From Ypsolopha sequella (taxonomy: Eukaryota > Arthropoda > Insecta > Lepidoptera > Ypsolophidae): DNA of 64,000 bases. A program made the translations under genes and the position numbers. Under the pieces are notes generated by a model that was not told the origin of the DNA, made no database searches, and saw only the letters and a program-made list of their open reading frames with translations. Where the stretch lies: NCBI GenBank assembly GCA_934047225.1, contig OW203989.1:11135977-11199976 (forward strand), read 5' to 3'. Shown here piece after piece: positions 42,960 through 53,659 of this stretch (position 1 is the stretch's first letter; each line of letters starts with the position of its first letter).

Positions 42960-42987
42960 AAACGTAAAGCCGCGGGCAAAAGCAAGT
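42960..42987 (+). repeat. possible Helitron 3'-end relic
   Basis: AAAGCCGCGGGCAAAAGCAAG resembles the Helitron end at 2400-2418, with CTAG mutated to CAAG. Confidence 0.35.
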
Positions 42988-43255
42988 ATATTTACCATCT
43001 CCAACATAAAATAAACCTTGTGAATTTTACTAACGTAAATAAAACTTAAATAACATTGAAAATTTAAATTTAAACTAAATATGTAATCTACAAGCTAAAC
43101 CTATCTAAAACAGAAATATAAAATTAAGTAAAAAACTTTTTCTAAATCGCTGCCAAAAGGGAGGGCGCCCAAGACACTGGCAGCGTTATTATCTCGGTGG
43201 ATCGCTAGGCTTATTAAAATTGTGTAGTAAAATGTTATTATTTCTAACTTTTCAG

Positions 43256-43407
43256 AACTATGAAGTACATAAAATAAAGAAAGAAAATCCACACGAAGAA
43301 GAGCCACAGCTTAAAGGGAAAAAAAAAGTCAGGAAAAAGAAATTCAACTACCTGTGTGATACCTGTGGAAAAGCTCTTGACTCCCGAAGATCTCTTATAG
43401 AACATGT
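43256..43407 (+). CDS. ZAD zinc-finger gene 1, exon 5 (finger 1)
   Basis: Acceptor CTAACTTTTCAG, 152 nt, donor GT|GTTAGT in phase 2. A Lys/Glu-rich linker (NYEVHKIKKENPHEEEP) leads into finger 1, CDTCGKALDSRRSLIEHV, completed by NTH in exon 6 (C-x2-C-x12-H-x3-H). The GTTAGT donor was preferred over CAT|GTGTTA because it alone gives the phase shared with the paralogue and a complete finger. Confidence 0.8.
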
Positions 43408-43672
43408 GTTAGTATAATTCTTTATCTACTCCCATGAGGTAATTACAAAGTCAAAAGCAGTTTTATAAGTACCTACATTGTTTGACTGATGTTATAATGT
43501 TATATTATAACACCGCAATTCTGGACTGCAATTGGCCAAATTTATTCTAACACTGCTAGAGAATCAATCACAAAGCGACGACAAGCAAAGAGGGCGCGGC
43601 TTCAGAAATTAATAGCGGCAATACCGTCAGACGCTCTTGGACTTTGTGGACGAATGTTTATAAAATTATTAT

Positions 43673-43848
43673 TACATCTGGCTTGAACACTCACGTGTGA
43701 TTGTTGTTGCCAACAGTTACACCGATACAATTTCGGCATTATCGTCGTCCTAAGAACGACACTCGCCTTGATAATGCCGAAATTGTATCGGTGAAACGGT
43801 TGCCATATAGTCAACAACAATCACACGTGAGTGTTCAAGCCGTATGTA
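43673..43848. mobile_element. MITE family K, copy 1 (palindromic)
   Basis: Arms ACATCTGGCTTGAACACTCA and TGAGTGTTCAAGCCGTATGT; inner blocks CACGTGTGATTGTTGTTG and CGATACAATTTCGGCATTAT pair with their inverse. Other copies at 44950-45055 (half) and 58703-58862. Confidence 0.8.
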
Positions 43849-44242
43849 ATATAATAATTTAGTATGTCAGCTCACGCGAGTTTTAATAATATTATAGTTA
43901 ACCTTTACGGCAAGGTTTGGCTCAATAAAGTGAAACAGTTCAACTGATGTTTATTTCTTATTTTCCTTGAATTGTTTAGTTTCCATAATAATATTCGATG
44001 GTCGTAGCGTAAAGTATTGGTATTGTGTGAAACTGAACATAATTAGATATTAGGAGTAATTAGGACACTTGTACAGTCTATTACGAAACTCACTTCGTTC
44101 GTTTCCTCAACTAGCACTCGTGTCCCAATGTCTCACATTCACATTATGTTACAGTTACACAAAATACTATTAACGAATCAATAAACTCCACCACATAAAA
44201 TGGTAAAATCAACAGTCGATAATAAAATATTTCTTCTTTCAG

Positions 44243-44444
44243 GAACACGCATAACAATGTATTTCCGTATAAGTGCGTTGATTGTCCGTACCAAGGGAGA
44301 ACTACTTCCTTGTTGAGGGTGCACCAACGGTCCCATATGACTGACAAGCCCTGCAAATGTACGCAATGTCCGTACGCTACAACGACGGCCAGCAATCTTG
44401 CATCGCATGTCCGTAGAGCGCATAGCAATGAAAGACCTTTTAAG
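44243..44444 (+). CDS. ZAD zinc-finger gene 1, exon 6 (fingers 2 and 3)
   Basis: 202 nt between TTCTTTCAG and AAG|GTAAGC. Finger 2 CVDCPYQGRTTSLLRVHQRS-H and finger 3 CTQCPYATTTASNLASHVRR-AH, joined by a TDKPCK linker; the exon ends RPFK, which leads straight into finger 4. The paralogue exon has the same length and positions. Confidence 0.88.
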
Positions 44445-44949
44445 GTAAGCAATATTAGAATCCACTAACAATACGAATACCGTTTCGGGTTCAGTCGTCA
44501 CGATGGCCACAAAACGAGAGGTTTCGTGTAACACCCGGTTGGAACGAAGTTCTACCGTAGAAAAGTAAAAGTGTCGTGACGGTCCAAGACTGACTTTTTT
44601 CGGCCTAGCTCTCATTCGCCAAGTGTCTGGTGTTGTAACGTGTGAAAAGGACATCGAAAAACTAGCCTCGTGAAGGGAAATGCCGTACTGTCCGATGTCG
44701 CCAACTAATCAGTGTTTTTGTAGTCTTGACTATATCCATCTCACTCCCGCTTAGCGGGAATGCTCTATCTCTTTCTCTCTCCACGCTTTACTTGGCCAAT
44801 CAAAGCAATGCAAATGGCAAAGTTGGCGGAATTTATTTAGAACAAATCAAGTATTAAGGGATAGTTTCTGTACGGATAAGCAACTTCGTTCCAATAAATC
44901 CAATGATAATTAAACAGTAAATACTCTATTACTTTCGTCCAAGACTATT

Positions 44950-45055
44950 ACATACGGCTTGAACACTCACTTGTGATTGTTGTTGACTATATGCCAACCG
45001 TTTCACCGATGCAATTTCGGCATTATCAAGGCGAGTATCGTTCTTAGGACGAGGT
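44950..45055. mobile_element. MITE family K, half copy
   Basis: ACATACGGCTTGAACACTCA through CATTATCAAGGCGAGTATCG; the second arm is replaced by other sequence. Confidence 0.7.
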
Positions 45056-45235
45056 GACGAGGTTCTCTACATTACCTCTAACACTTCTCGTTCCTTATCG
45101 CGCGTTACACTCCAGACACTAAGCGAATGTTAGCGGTTTTACATAGAAATAAGCTTGTAAGCACACGTAAGTTTCTTTCGCTACTTACGTGCAGCGTGCG
45201 CGTCAGTAACGAAAGAAACTTCGTTACAATCGTTT

Positions 45236-45420
45236 TTAGGGTTCCGTACCTCAAAATGAAAAATGGAACCCTTATAGGATCACTTTGTTGTCCGTCTGTC
45301 TGTCTGTCACCACCCTTTTGCTCGGGCCTCGTATGAGATATCATCCAATTTAAAATGATACAAAGAAGTCTCATCACTTTTGGACGTAACAAAAACTGCT
45401 TTTATTGAGTTAAGAAGGTA
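45236..45420 (+). repeat. GGGTTCCGTAC repeat fragment
   Basis: AGGGTTCCGTACCTCAAAAT, TAGGATCACTTTGTTG and CCGTCTGTCTGTCTGTCACC are typical of the dispersed family also present at 14029 and 48430. Confidence 0.6.
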
Positions 45421-45735
45421 AGCCGTAAGGCATCAATTTTCAACGGTCATTGTCACTCCAAGCGGAAAAACGCGCAGTGCGAGAGGGACCGATTCTGGGC
45501 GAAGAATAAATTTTTATTTGTATCGAGAAAAGCTAAAATAGCTCGCAAAATTTCCAATTACCAAAATTTTGATATTGTTAAAACCCATGTAATGATGGGT
45601 TTGAGTTCTGTACTGTACACATGATTCTTATTGGTCGAAAGAGATTTTTTAAAGCATAGATATTATTTGAAGACCTCATTCCAATAATTATTTATATAAA
45701 GTTTTTCAATCCCATTTCTGTATTACAGGATTATA
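45420..45735. repeat. repeat shared with 4540-4860 (inverted)
   Basis: CGCAGTGCGAGAGGGACCGA, AGCTAAAATAGCTCGCAAAA and GAAGACCTCATTCCAAT match the other copy on the opposite strand. Confidence 0.5.
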
Positions 45736-45993
45736 AAAAGGTTTTAAAAATGTCAATTTATCAAACTAGTACGTAGCTTCTTATTGAAAGTAATAAAACG
45801 ACTCCAAAAAGTGCCAATTCTTTGCCTTAACGAAAACTGCATCTAGCTAACGGAATAAAACCAAAAGAACTGTTTTTTTTAATTAAAAGTATCTAAATTA
45901 TTGAAATTTACTTTAATTAATACTATTTCAATTGTTCCGATCCCCTTTTTATTATAGTCCGGGAGTAATTAGTATTTTTGTTTCTATTTTCAG

Positions 45994-46109
45994 TGCACAG
46001 CTTGCGGCAAAGGCTTTAAAGCAAATTATCAGTTAAAACAACATTTCGACCGTTTTCATCTCAACCTGCACACCATAGAATGTGAAATCTGTTTTAAAAC
46101 TATTACCAA
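45994..46109 (+). CDS. ZAD zinc-finger gene 1, exon 7 (finger 4, start of 5)
   Basis: Acceptor TTTCTATTTTCAG, donor AA|GTGAGT in phase 2. Finger 4 CTACGKGFKANYQLKQHFDR-FH and the start of finger 5, CEICFKTITK. Codons are AT-rich at third positions (about 14 of 38 end in G or C), in sharp contrast to the paralogue exon 62330-62448. Confidence 0.85.
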
Positions 46110-46527
46110 GTGAGTATAAATAAAAGCAATTTTTTTGCCGTCTGTATTTTTGTATAATATAACAACCACTGGATGTGTTTTAATTAAATCTTAGTTATGA
46201 CCGTGTCTATTCTTCCAAATCACGATGGTATCCTAATGCCTTGGTCCAGTAACTATAGAACGTTAATATTTAAATTTGCGGAACTATGAATAAGCTGAAA
46301 TCTGTTAACACCAACAAACACTTTGATCCTAAGACCCATAGGTGAATGATTGATGATATAAAAAATGCTTAATAAAGAGTATATGTGTATGTATTGACCA
46401 AGTATTTCACATCTCATCTATCGCTCACCTGTGGGTCTTAGGATCAAAGTGTTTGCGCTGGGGCTGGTTATTTATCTCATTTGCTCTCTGTACAGTAGCA
46501 TAACAAAAAGTTCTTATTTTGTTTCAG

Positions 46528-46681
46528 AAAAAAACTGTCCAATCATCTCTGGAAAATACATAAAATAAAACCAGTCAAATCTGAATTCCCTAACCGTCTG
46601 CCTTCATACATACTGGCGACCCGCAAGACGGAAGCAAGCTCAATGAACCATAACGATTATGCTGAAAGCAATCAGTTGTAA
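46528..46681 (+). CDS. ZAD zinc-finger gene 1, exon 8 (end of finger 5, stop)
   Basis: Acceptor TTTGTTTCAG; completes finger 5 (KKLSNHLWKIH) and adds a 40-residue tail ending DYAESNQL before TAA at 46679-46681. A possible AATAAA lies at 47046-47051. Confidence 0.82.
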
Positions 46682-47758
46682 AATTTACATTTACCTATTA
46701 GTTAAGTCTTCTCTACCAATAATTATTATTTGATCATTGCTGTTACATTTTTATTATTGTTGCATTATAGTACCTAAGTAGTATCCAGGCAAATAACGTT
46801 AAATATAAAATTAATATTCTATGAGGGAACTTTCCCAAAGAAATATACTGCAATACATAACAATTCTCCACTTTCCGTATTATTTTTTACCTGCGTGGTT
46901 TCATTTTTGTAGGAAGTCGGTCAGTATAAACATAGACTAAATATTAGTCTATGGTATAAATAACCAGAGTATAATAATCTTACCTGTCAATCGACAATCG
47001 GTGTACGTTTGTAAGATTTAAAAATATCTATGTAGGTACTCCTCCAATAAATTTTACATAATATTTATTATGGAGCACTTATTGGAATGTAACTAACTAC
47101 CTGCGACTTAATTTTGTTGTGTCTTGGCGTCGGCTGCTATTTTAAGCGCCACTTTTTGCTAGTGTCAAGTTAGATTCTGACATGGTTAGTTATTCAGACT
47201 TTCAGACGCCGTTTGTTCATCACGCACAGTATAATAAAAAAAAGTTAAAAAAAAAAGAACATCGTTATATTTTAATGTTATTTGATAAGATAAATTCATT
47301 GCTCTTTGTACCACTTTTATGCAAGGAGACAAATAAAATGTCTTCGAAGAATGACAATTTAACACGAAATAAAATTCTTTAAAAAATGGTGTTGTTTTCT
47401 TTTTATGGGTTGGTTCAGAAACGGGAACCCATTTAAATAGTTGTTTCGATGCATGGGATGAGTGTGCAGTGCTGCACTAAATGGGGATACCAAAATAAAT
47501 ACAGATTATGACGTCGTCGCAAAATAAAACAACGTCCAAATCCGTACAGTTTCTGCTCAGCTCTTTTGTTTATAGCGTACACACTTACCTTTAAACTTAC
47601 TCCAAAAAACCTTCTAGCTAACAATCATAGACTCTAACTGTTAAAACCACATCCAACTACATTCAGTAGTTCTTACACTATAAGTGAACAGACAGAAAAG
47701 CAATGAATTTTGTATGTGTAAAAAAAGAAAGTAAAGGTTTTTGTCAACGAAATTAACA
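46682..47758. other. intergenic between zinc-finger gene 1 and the SYCP3-like gene
   Basis: AT-rich; contains the putative AATAAA of gene 1 at 47046 and no other supported feature. The two genes converge here. Confidence 0.4.
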
Positions 47759-47764
47759 TTTATT
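47759..47764 (-). terminator. polyadenylation signal of the SYCP3-like gene
   Basis: AATAAA on the minus strand, about 73 nt after the stop codon. Confidence 0.55.
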
Positions 47765-47836
47765 AAAATTTTGGATAAACAGACATTTAAAATCATTACA
47801 TGGAAAATGACACAGGTAATAAGAGAACATTAGGTA

Positions 47837-48002
47837 TTAAAAATCATTTTGCATGGATTGAAATATGGTTTTTCGCAGATTCTCTAAACTGCTTCGCCTG
47901 GTTTCAGTAACCAATTTCTGATGAAGTTTTTTAATGTCTTCCTCCAGTTCATATGCAAGTTTGCTAGCTTGAGACTTCTGTTCAGATTCCTCTTTTTCAC
48001 AT
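47837..48002 (-). CDS. SYCP3/Cor1-like coiled-coil protein, exon 3
   Basis: Acceptor TTGTTGTTGTAG; the exon takes phase 2 from exon 2, encodes CEKEESEQKSQASKLAYELE, then EDIKKLHQKLVTETRRSSLE and NLRKTIFQSMQNDF, and stops at TAA 47839-47837. The end matches the SYCP3 C-terminal signature (LQKK(I/L)--ET------VRK-LQSM-F) in order and spacing. SYCP3 forms filaments of the chromosome axis in meiosis. The residues before it fit a continuous coiled coil. Confidence 0.75.
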
Positions 48003-48239
48003 CTACAACAACAAATAGGTACATAAAAAGGGCTTAGGCCAGTGTTGCCATTTAAATTTTTTTCTTGTCTCTACATTTTTATATAAAAGTCACCAGATGA
48101 ACTAAAATTTTATCAAAATATCGCCAAATGTATGGAATACCAGTTTGAAAAAAGTCGCTAAAATGTATGAAACGTCTGTTTTATTAAATCGCTAAATCGA
48201 CTCTAATTTTGGCTTAGGCCCGTAGACAAGATTCGTTTT

Positions 48240-48370
48240 CAGGGGCGGGTTCATAAACTAGGGGTCGCGACACGAGTTCTTATGCCATCTCTGTCGCACG
48301 CTGATGTGAAAATGGTATACGCTATCCTGCTGTCAGTGCTGGAACATGACGAAATTGTTAATTTATGAAT
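48240..48370. repeat. dispersed repeat F fragment
   Basis: GGTCGCGACACGAGTTCTTA, ATGCCATCTCTGTCGCACGC and TATACGCTATCCTGCTGTCA. Confidence 0.55.
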
Positions 48371-48429
48371 GGCCATCTGGGGGGATGAAACTTTCATAAT
48401 GCTTGTAATACATAAAATACGTGTTCGAT

Positions 48430-48560
48430 TAAATTTTTAGGGTTCCGTAACCAACGGGACCCTATTACTAAGACTCCGCTGTCCGTCTGTCACCAGGCTA
48501 TATCTCATGAACCGTGATAGTTAGACAGTAGACAGTTTTCACAGATGATGTATTTCTGTT
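48430..48560 (+). repeat. GGGTTCCGTAACC repeat fragment
   Basis: AGGGTTCCGTAACCAACGGG and GACTCCGCTGTCCGTCTGTC belong to the same dispersed family as 14029-14552. Confidence 0.6.
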
Positions 48561-48769
48561 GCCGCTATAACAATAAATACTAAAAAACAGAATAAAATAA
48601 ATATTTAAGGGGGCTCCTATACAACAGATTGGCTGGTTTTTATTTAAGTTGTGAACCGGTGGTTGAGGTATCAGCAAAATATTTTTATTCGGTGATAATA
48701 TGTTGGAGACAGCAAAACTACCTACATAGATTTTTTGAAACCAATTACGATAACAAAATCCTCTCCATA

Positions 48770-49080
48770 TATACGGGCTTGGGCTCAGTCGATGTAGTAC
48801 ATACATACATATACCCACGCCTGTCACCCAGAGGGGTAGGCAGAAACTACAGATTTGCATCTGTTACGATCCAGACACACCTCTTTTGCATCTTCACATC
48901 CATCAATCTAGTCATACAAGCTCATCTATACCGGGGACTTTTGATATTGTCCTTCTTCAGTACGAGTATGTCGCCAATTTGGTCATCATACGTCCTGCTA
49001 GGGCGGCCTGGTCGAGCTGTACCTCCCACTTGCGCACGATAAATTTCTTTGGTCACTCTACGTTCACAGACATATATAGG
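48770..49080 (-). pseudogene. LINE ORF C-terminal fragment in intron 2
   Basis: Minus strand reads VGGTARPGRPSRTYDDQIGD then KKDNIKS and, further on, the GTGACAGGCGTGGGTATATG tail. The RTYDDQIGD-LKKGN-KSTRNR pattern is the C-terminal tail of a common lepidopteran LINE. Related fragments at 55575-55745 and 36290-36430. Confidence 0.65.
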
Positions 49081-49182
49081 TATATCTCGGTATAGTGTAG
49101 AATTAAATGAGAAAGAACGACAGATTCTCAATGACAGTCGAGCGTCTTGCCGCTTCGCTCGCGTAGAAGTGTTCATGGGCGT

Positions 49183-49220
49183 ACCGGGGGGGGGGGGGGG
49201 GGGGCAGCTGCCCCCCTGGA
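49183..49220 (+). repeat. poly-G tract with flanking palindrome
   Basis: About 20 consecutive G run into CAGCTGCCCCCC. Similar G or C runs occur at 59838 and 60061. The exact length is likely assembly-sensitive. Confidence 0.6.
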
Positions 49221-50006
49221 GCTGGACTCCTCACATTTTGGGCGATTCTTTCATAGAAACTGTTTTAAGCCGCTTTGCGGAAAACCGAAGAAGACTACTT
49301 TTAAAATAAATGTAATAAATCACATTTAATTCTATTTACGTTGATTTATATACCTACAGGAAATTCCTGATTTGCCCCCCATAGGCTAAAAACTGGGTAC
49401 ACCCATGGAAGAGTCTTTCAATTATGGACATTTTCGGCTTGGCGGTTATTTCATCGACACCCCTTATAGCCCATGATAATATCTTGATCAGGGTCACTAC
49501 GATGATAATAAAGAAAACACCATCCAAATCTGTCAAGTGGTAAAGTAAGTAAAGATTCGGAGATATTTTTATTTGCACATGAAAAATACTATTTTGCACA
49601 CTAAATTTGCCATCAGAAATCCAGAGAGTCGGTAGGTTAGGTTAGAAGGTTAGCCTAATCTTTGCGTTTTTTTTTTTATGACAACCCGGAAACCCTATAG
49701 CACAGTTAGTATTTTAGAGTGCAAGTCAGTATGGTGAAGTTAGTATTTTTGATAGAACACTGTAGTAGCATTTTTAGTATTTTCTGTTGTGCTTTTAAAT
49801 ACATGCCTTAGATATGTACCTAATCTAATCACAAAACATTTTAGTTCCATGAAGAATAAATTCTTATTCTTTATTGTACACAAAAAAGGTAATCAACTTT
49901 GAATGTACCTATAAATGTTAGTACTTACATCGGCGAGCTTATCTCTATTATTTTTTATAGCAAACCGTATGAGTACGGGAGCGCTTGAAAAAAAAATGGT
50001 ACCTAC

Positions 50007-50207
50007 TGTTTCTTAAAAGCAGTATGAATTTCATTTAAAGTTGTAATTTTTTCCTCCTGGGCTGCTGTAGCTTGAGAAATACACTTAATGAGGGTTGCTG
50101 CTAGCTTCTGTAACTTTTCTTGGTTACTTTTGAGTACTGTGTAATCTTCTTTTATTTCTTCTATCACTTCAAATAAACTTCTCAGGAAGGCATCATTTCC
50201 TTGTTTC
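50007..50207 (-). CDS. SYCP3/Cor1-like coiled-coil protein, exon 2
   Basis: Acceptor TAAGTAATTTCAG, donor AAACA|GTAGGT, 201 nt. Encodes KQGNDAFLRSLFEVIEEIKE, DYTVLKSNQEKLQKLAATLI, KCISQATAAQEEKITTLNEI and HTAFKKQ: a heptad-like, charge-rich helix. The last segment aligns by eye with SYCP3 (LKTIKQLYEQF- versus ITTLNEIHTAF-). Confidence 0.75.
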
Positions 50208-50473
50208 CTGAAATTACTTATACGATTTACATTTACTAATACTTTTTATTTAAGATCCGCTTGTGCTGAATAGTCTCTGTCTTCAGCTGCTGTTCTAACT
50301 TGTTTTTTCTAAATGGTAACTTCTCAGTTTTTAAAATTTTGTTGATACATGCCTTTCTCGAAAACCCTTCTAGCTAATAATGAAAACCGCATCTTAATAC
50401 ATTTTATAGATGTTAAGTTATAACAGATTATGCATTCAGACAAAATGGTCACTCGCCGCTAAGCTCTCTTTAA

Positions 50474-50896
50474 GGCGCTCTTATCCCAAAATCAGTAATT
50501 TCAAAGTCAAATAGACCTTTCAAATATCGTCTAAAACTTCCAAAAAAACATACGCAATATAGTTCGAACCTTTATCTAGGTCTTCCACGCATGTGTTATA
50601 CAATCAGATAAACTTTGCTCGATAGAAATAATTCACGAACACAGCATGTAATAAGACCTTTCAAATCATGCCATTTCCATAATTCCACTCTTTTATTAAC
50701 GAAACATATCTGGTAATATTGCTCTTTAAATTTTCTAGGTCGACCACGTAAGTGGGTTTTAATAAACATATCCCTTATTTTTAAACAATTTAAAAACCGA
50801 TAAAAACAACGAAAAAGTACAAAAGTGTGGTTATTTTCTTTACTCCTTACACATAAAGAAAAAGACAGAGAGTCACTCTTCTGGGATAAGAGCGCC
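50474..50896 (-). mobile_element. piggyBac-type MITE with TTAA target sites
   Basis: Termini GGCGCTCTTATCCC and GGGATAAGAGCGCC, flanked on both sides by TTAA (50470-50473, 50897-50900). TTAA targeting is the piggyBac hallmark. The interior matches 24345-24752 inverted at very high identity, including an open frame with RGRPRKFKEQYYQ on the minus strand. It lies in intron 1 of the SYCP3-like gene. Confidence 0.85.
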
Positions 50897-51264
50897 TTAA
50901 AAGCGCAATGTTACAAACGTAAAACCTTCCTCTAGGTAGTCCAGTGTAACAGTGAAAATGGCATCAATATTTGTTTAGTGGTTCTCTAGTTATGTATGTC
51001 AGATGCATGCCATCCTAAAATACTATTGTAATCTATGATCCTAAGTCTCATTAGTGTATCACTTATTTTTAACTATCAAGGCAATATCTATTGAAAAAGC
51101 ATACTGCATCGCTACGATACAAAAAAATGTTATCTGTTATAGTGACATTGAGATAAGAAGTGAACATACGTACACACAGATATTGCATTTTATGTAGTAT
51201 ATAGAGAAGAATCAAAATGTAGTTTGAAGAAAAATTTAAACATATTAAAGAGCTTCATGCTAAC

Positions 51265-51464
51265 CTGGTTTCTACTTGGCTTTCCATAGCTTGCACTATC
51301 TTCCTTCTTATTTCTTTGAAATCTTGTCCATCCAAATTTTCTTTTTGTTTTAAAACACATTTGCTTGCTGATGGTGAAATCTCACTATCAAAGGTTTCAG
51401 CTTGAGGTCGCTTGTTAGCTCTTTTCTTTTCTGACGTGAGTTTCAAATATTTTTTTGAAGCCAT
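51265..51464 (-). CDS. SYCP3/Cor1-like coiled-coil protein, exon 1
   Basis: ATG at 51464-51462 begins MASKKYLKLTSEKKRANKRP, then QAETFDSEISPSASKCVLKQ and GQDFKEIRRKIVQAMESQVE, ending at ACCAG|GTTAGC (phase 2). An in-frame ATG at 51488 would add MLLLVFPT; MASKK is preferred because a basic N-terminus before the helix is typical of the family. All three exons give 188 aa, close to the size of short SYCP3 forms, with a basic tail, a disordered linker and one long helix. The gene is antisense to and between the two zinc-finger genes; its 5' end faces gene 2 across 1.5 kb. Confidence 0.72.
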
Positions 51465-51488
51465 CGTGGGAAACACCAATAATAACAA

Positions 51489-52931
51489 TTACCTCTAAAG
51501 CGAAAAATTAGAAGTTTCGAGGGATTCTTTGTTTTGAAGTTGAACTACTTTTTGTTCGATTCGATAACTGTTTGCCGCCAAAAAAAGAAAATTCCCGCTA
51601 TTTTTCAGTTTCTCAATTTGGCTAAATTGCCGACCACGTGGCAATCTGGTTGCTGCAGCTAGATTTTATTGTTGCCTAACTTTACATTACTTGCAGGTAA
51701 CATTAAATGTGAATGCAAAATTAAACAAGCGTTGAATAAGTAAAAAAAAGTTACACGGTTCTTGGATGACAGTGACAGGTGGGCGCAGCTGTGAAACAAG
51801 AAGTATGGTAGCGGCGTTAGTTTTTATTTGGACACAACCAATCCACGCGCCGCGCGCCGTAAGATCCTTGTAGCATTGTAGCTAAAACAGGCTTCAACAA
51901 AAAATACAACCGCAAATTTTTCTGATTTTAGCGCCATTTACGTTAAACAACTCGGTGGAGTTCCGCATGACGCTAATAGTGCCAACACTACCATCAAACT
52001 TCTCACGCCCATCAAGTCATTCCGAATGGACAATGGCGTCCATCACTGCTCAAACTTATGATCCATTCGGAACGCATTTGAACGTGACATGGACGTTGAC
52101 ATTTGAAAGCGACAGAATTTGTAGGAATTTGTTTTACGTTACGTGAATACAAAGGGTATACTACTTTACTAGGTCCAAGAAGTGATTTCCTCTAACTTCA
52201 ATCTTTGAATCATGGTTTAATAAACTCTTATGCTCCGAATAAATTATTTTCAAAATTGCCGCCAGCCAGCTGTCACTTTTGAGGATAAGAATAAGAATAA
52301 GAAACATTTATTGCCAAATACACACAAAAAAGAAAAATGAGTTCAATCAAATATTAAAACATAAAAAGTTAAAAACACAAACAGTTCGTACACAAAATAT
52401 AAACATTTAAACAAAGCATTTATTTGGACAAATGGGAATAACTCAGCATTTGCTGACGCTGTCATACAGTGTGCAGCGCTGGTTTTCAGTTATCCCCAGC
52501 TCTTAGGGTAGTGTTCGGGTGTTAGGGTAGTTTTCATAGATCGCCCACAGTGCAAACGCTCTAAAACATGGACTATGGACACAACATGGCGTCGTTCATG
52601 ATGTCATCTATGACGTCATAGCGGCCATTGTAGGGCTATCGTTATCGCGCTAACACTGACTCGGAATGGCCGTTGACGCGATAAAATCCATTATGTCGTC
52701 ATTCGGAACGCGGTGCAAGTAAACGAGCGTTTTTTGTTGTCATGCACAAATTATAGAGGGATTGTCATGCATTCATCTGTCATGTCAAACGAACGTCAAT
52801 ACGTCGATTTACGTCAAACAAATCTCTCTTCTCTATTTTGTTTTGTTGATTTTTGCTAAAATAATATAATAATCACTACTTGATTCTTGTTGTTTGGGCT
52901 TGTCAATTTTATATTTTAGAGCGTTTTTAAA
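51489..52931. other. divergent intergenic region, SYCP3-like gene / ZAD gene 2
   Basis: Short inverted motifs TTCCGAATGG / CCATTCGGAA at 52019-52075 and ATTCGGAACGC again at 52700. At 52284-52420 AAGAATAAGAATAAGAAACA and TTTATTGCCAAATA look like the reverse of a LINE 3' tail. No coding exon is supported; promoters of both genes must lie here. Confidence 0.45.
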
Positions 52932-53014
52932 ATGGCCTCACTAATGTTATTGAAATCTATGTTATTAACAAAAGCTTTACAGAAAAGTAGGAAAAAGAAA
53001 AGGCTAAAAAAGCG
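52932..53014 (+). CDS. ZAD-C2H2 zinc-finger gene 2, exon 1
   Basis: ATG at 52932 (AAAATGGCC context) encodes MASLMLLKSMLLTKALQKSR and a KKKRLKK stretch, ending at CG|GTGAGT, phase 2. Length, basic end and phase match exon 1 of gene 1. Seven exons are visible (351 codons); the gene continues past 64000. Confidence 0.75.
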
Positions 53015-53092
53015 GTGAGTTGAATTATCTTCATGAAACAAGGACTCACAACAAAACGTACCTATAATCATATCATGAATGTTTATTTTCAG

Positions 53093-53234
53093 ACTGATAA
53101 CTCACGCTATTATCATCGGTAGAGATGGATGCAGAGTCTGTGGTGAAGACAAAGCCGAAATCCCTTTGTTTAATAACTATCTTGAATCTGATACAAACCT
53201 GGTTGAAGAAATACAAAACTTCTCTGGTGTGGAG
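53093..53234 (+). CDS. ZAD zinc-finger gene 2, exon 2 (first ZAD half)
   Basis: Acceptor GTTTATTTTCAG, donor GAG|GTATTT, 142 nt. Contains GRDGCRVCGEDKAEIPLFNN with the first C-x2-C pair, and EIQNFSGVE. Confidence 0.85.
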
Positions 53235-53317
53235 GTATTTGTCCAAGCTTTTGGCATTTTGTATAAATAATTAAATTTAAAACCATGATACTATGTCAAG
53301 TTTCCAACATTTCACAG

Positions 53318-53537
53318 ATATCTGCATCAGACAAATTTCCAAAAAATATGTGCCAAAATTGCCTGGATCTGCTGAATGGTTGCATTGTATTCAGGGACTT
53401 GTGTCAAAGAACCAATAAGGCATTCCTGGAAACCCCTGACATAATTGTAAGCTCAAATAATTACAATAAAGAGCCAGATACTTTCATTCACAACATAAGA
53501 TACAAAAAAGAATATGAAGATGTTGATGTCAAAACAG
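53318..53537 (+). CDS. ZAD zinc-finger gene 2, exon 3 (second ZAD half)
   Basis: Acceptor CATTTCACAG, donor ACAG|GTAAAG, 220 nt, phase 1. ISASDKFPKNMCQNCLDLLN gives the second ZAD C-x2-C pair, then CIVFRDLCQRTNKAF and a linker. Confidence 0.85.
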
Positions 53538-53659
53538 GTAAAGCTATAAATTTAAGAAATGCCTATATATAGATCTGAAAAAGATATACTTATAGAATGG
53601 AAAGTCAAGGCGACTATTGTTGTGAAATTCAACATTTTTGAATTTTGAATATGTCGCAT

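Noticed and set aside
44178..44654. 158-aa and 102-aa minus-strand frames
   Set aside because: They are shadows of zinc-finger exon 6 of gene 1, whose splice sites and finger spacing are unambiguous.
48922..49176. 84-aa minus-strand frame as a gene
   Set aside because: It is the LINE C-terminal tail (RTYDDQIGD) found elsewhere in the window.
50245..50390. Coiled-coil-like minus frame (ACINKILKTEKLPF, KLEQQLKTETIQ) in intron 1 of the SYCP3-like gene
   Set aside because: Looks tempting as an extra exon, but it ends in a stop, lacks a good acceptor, and its upstream part (CTAGAAGG...TTTTCG) resembles a dispersed repeat also near 47600.
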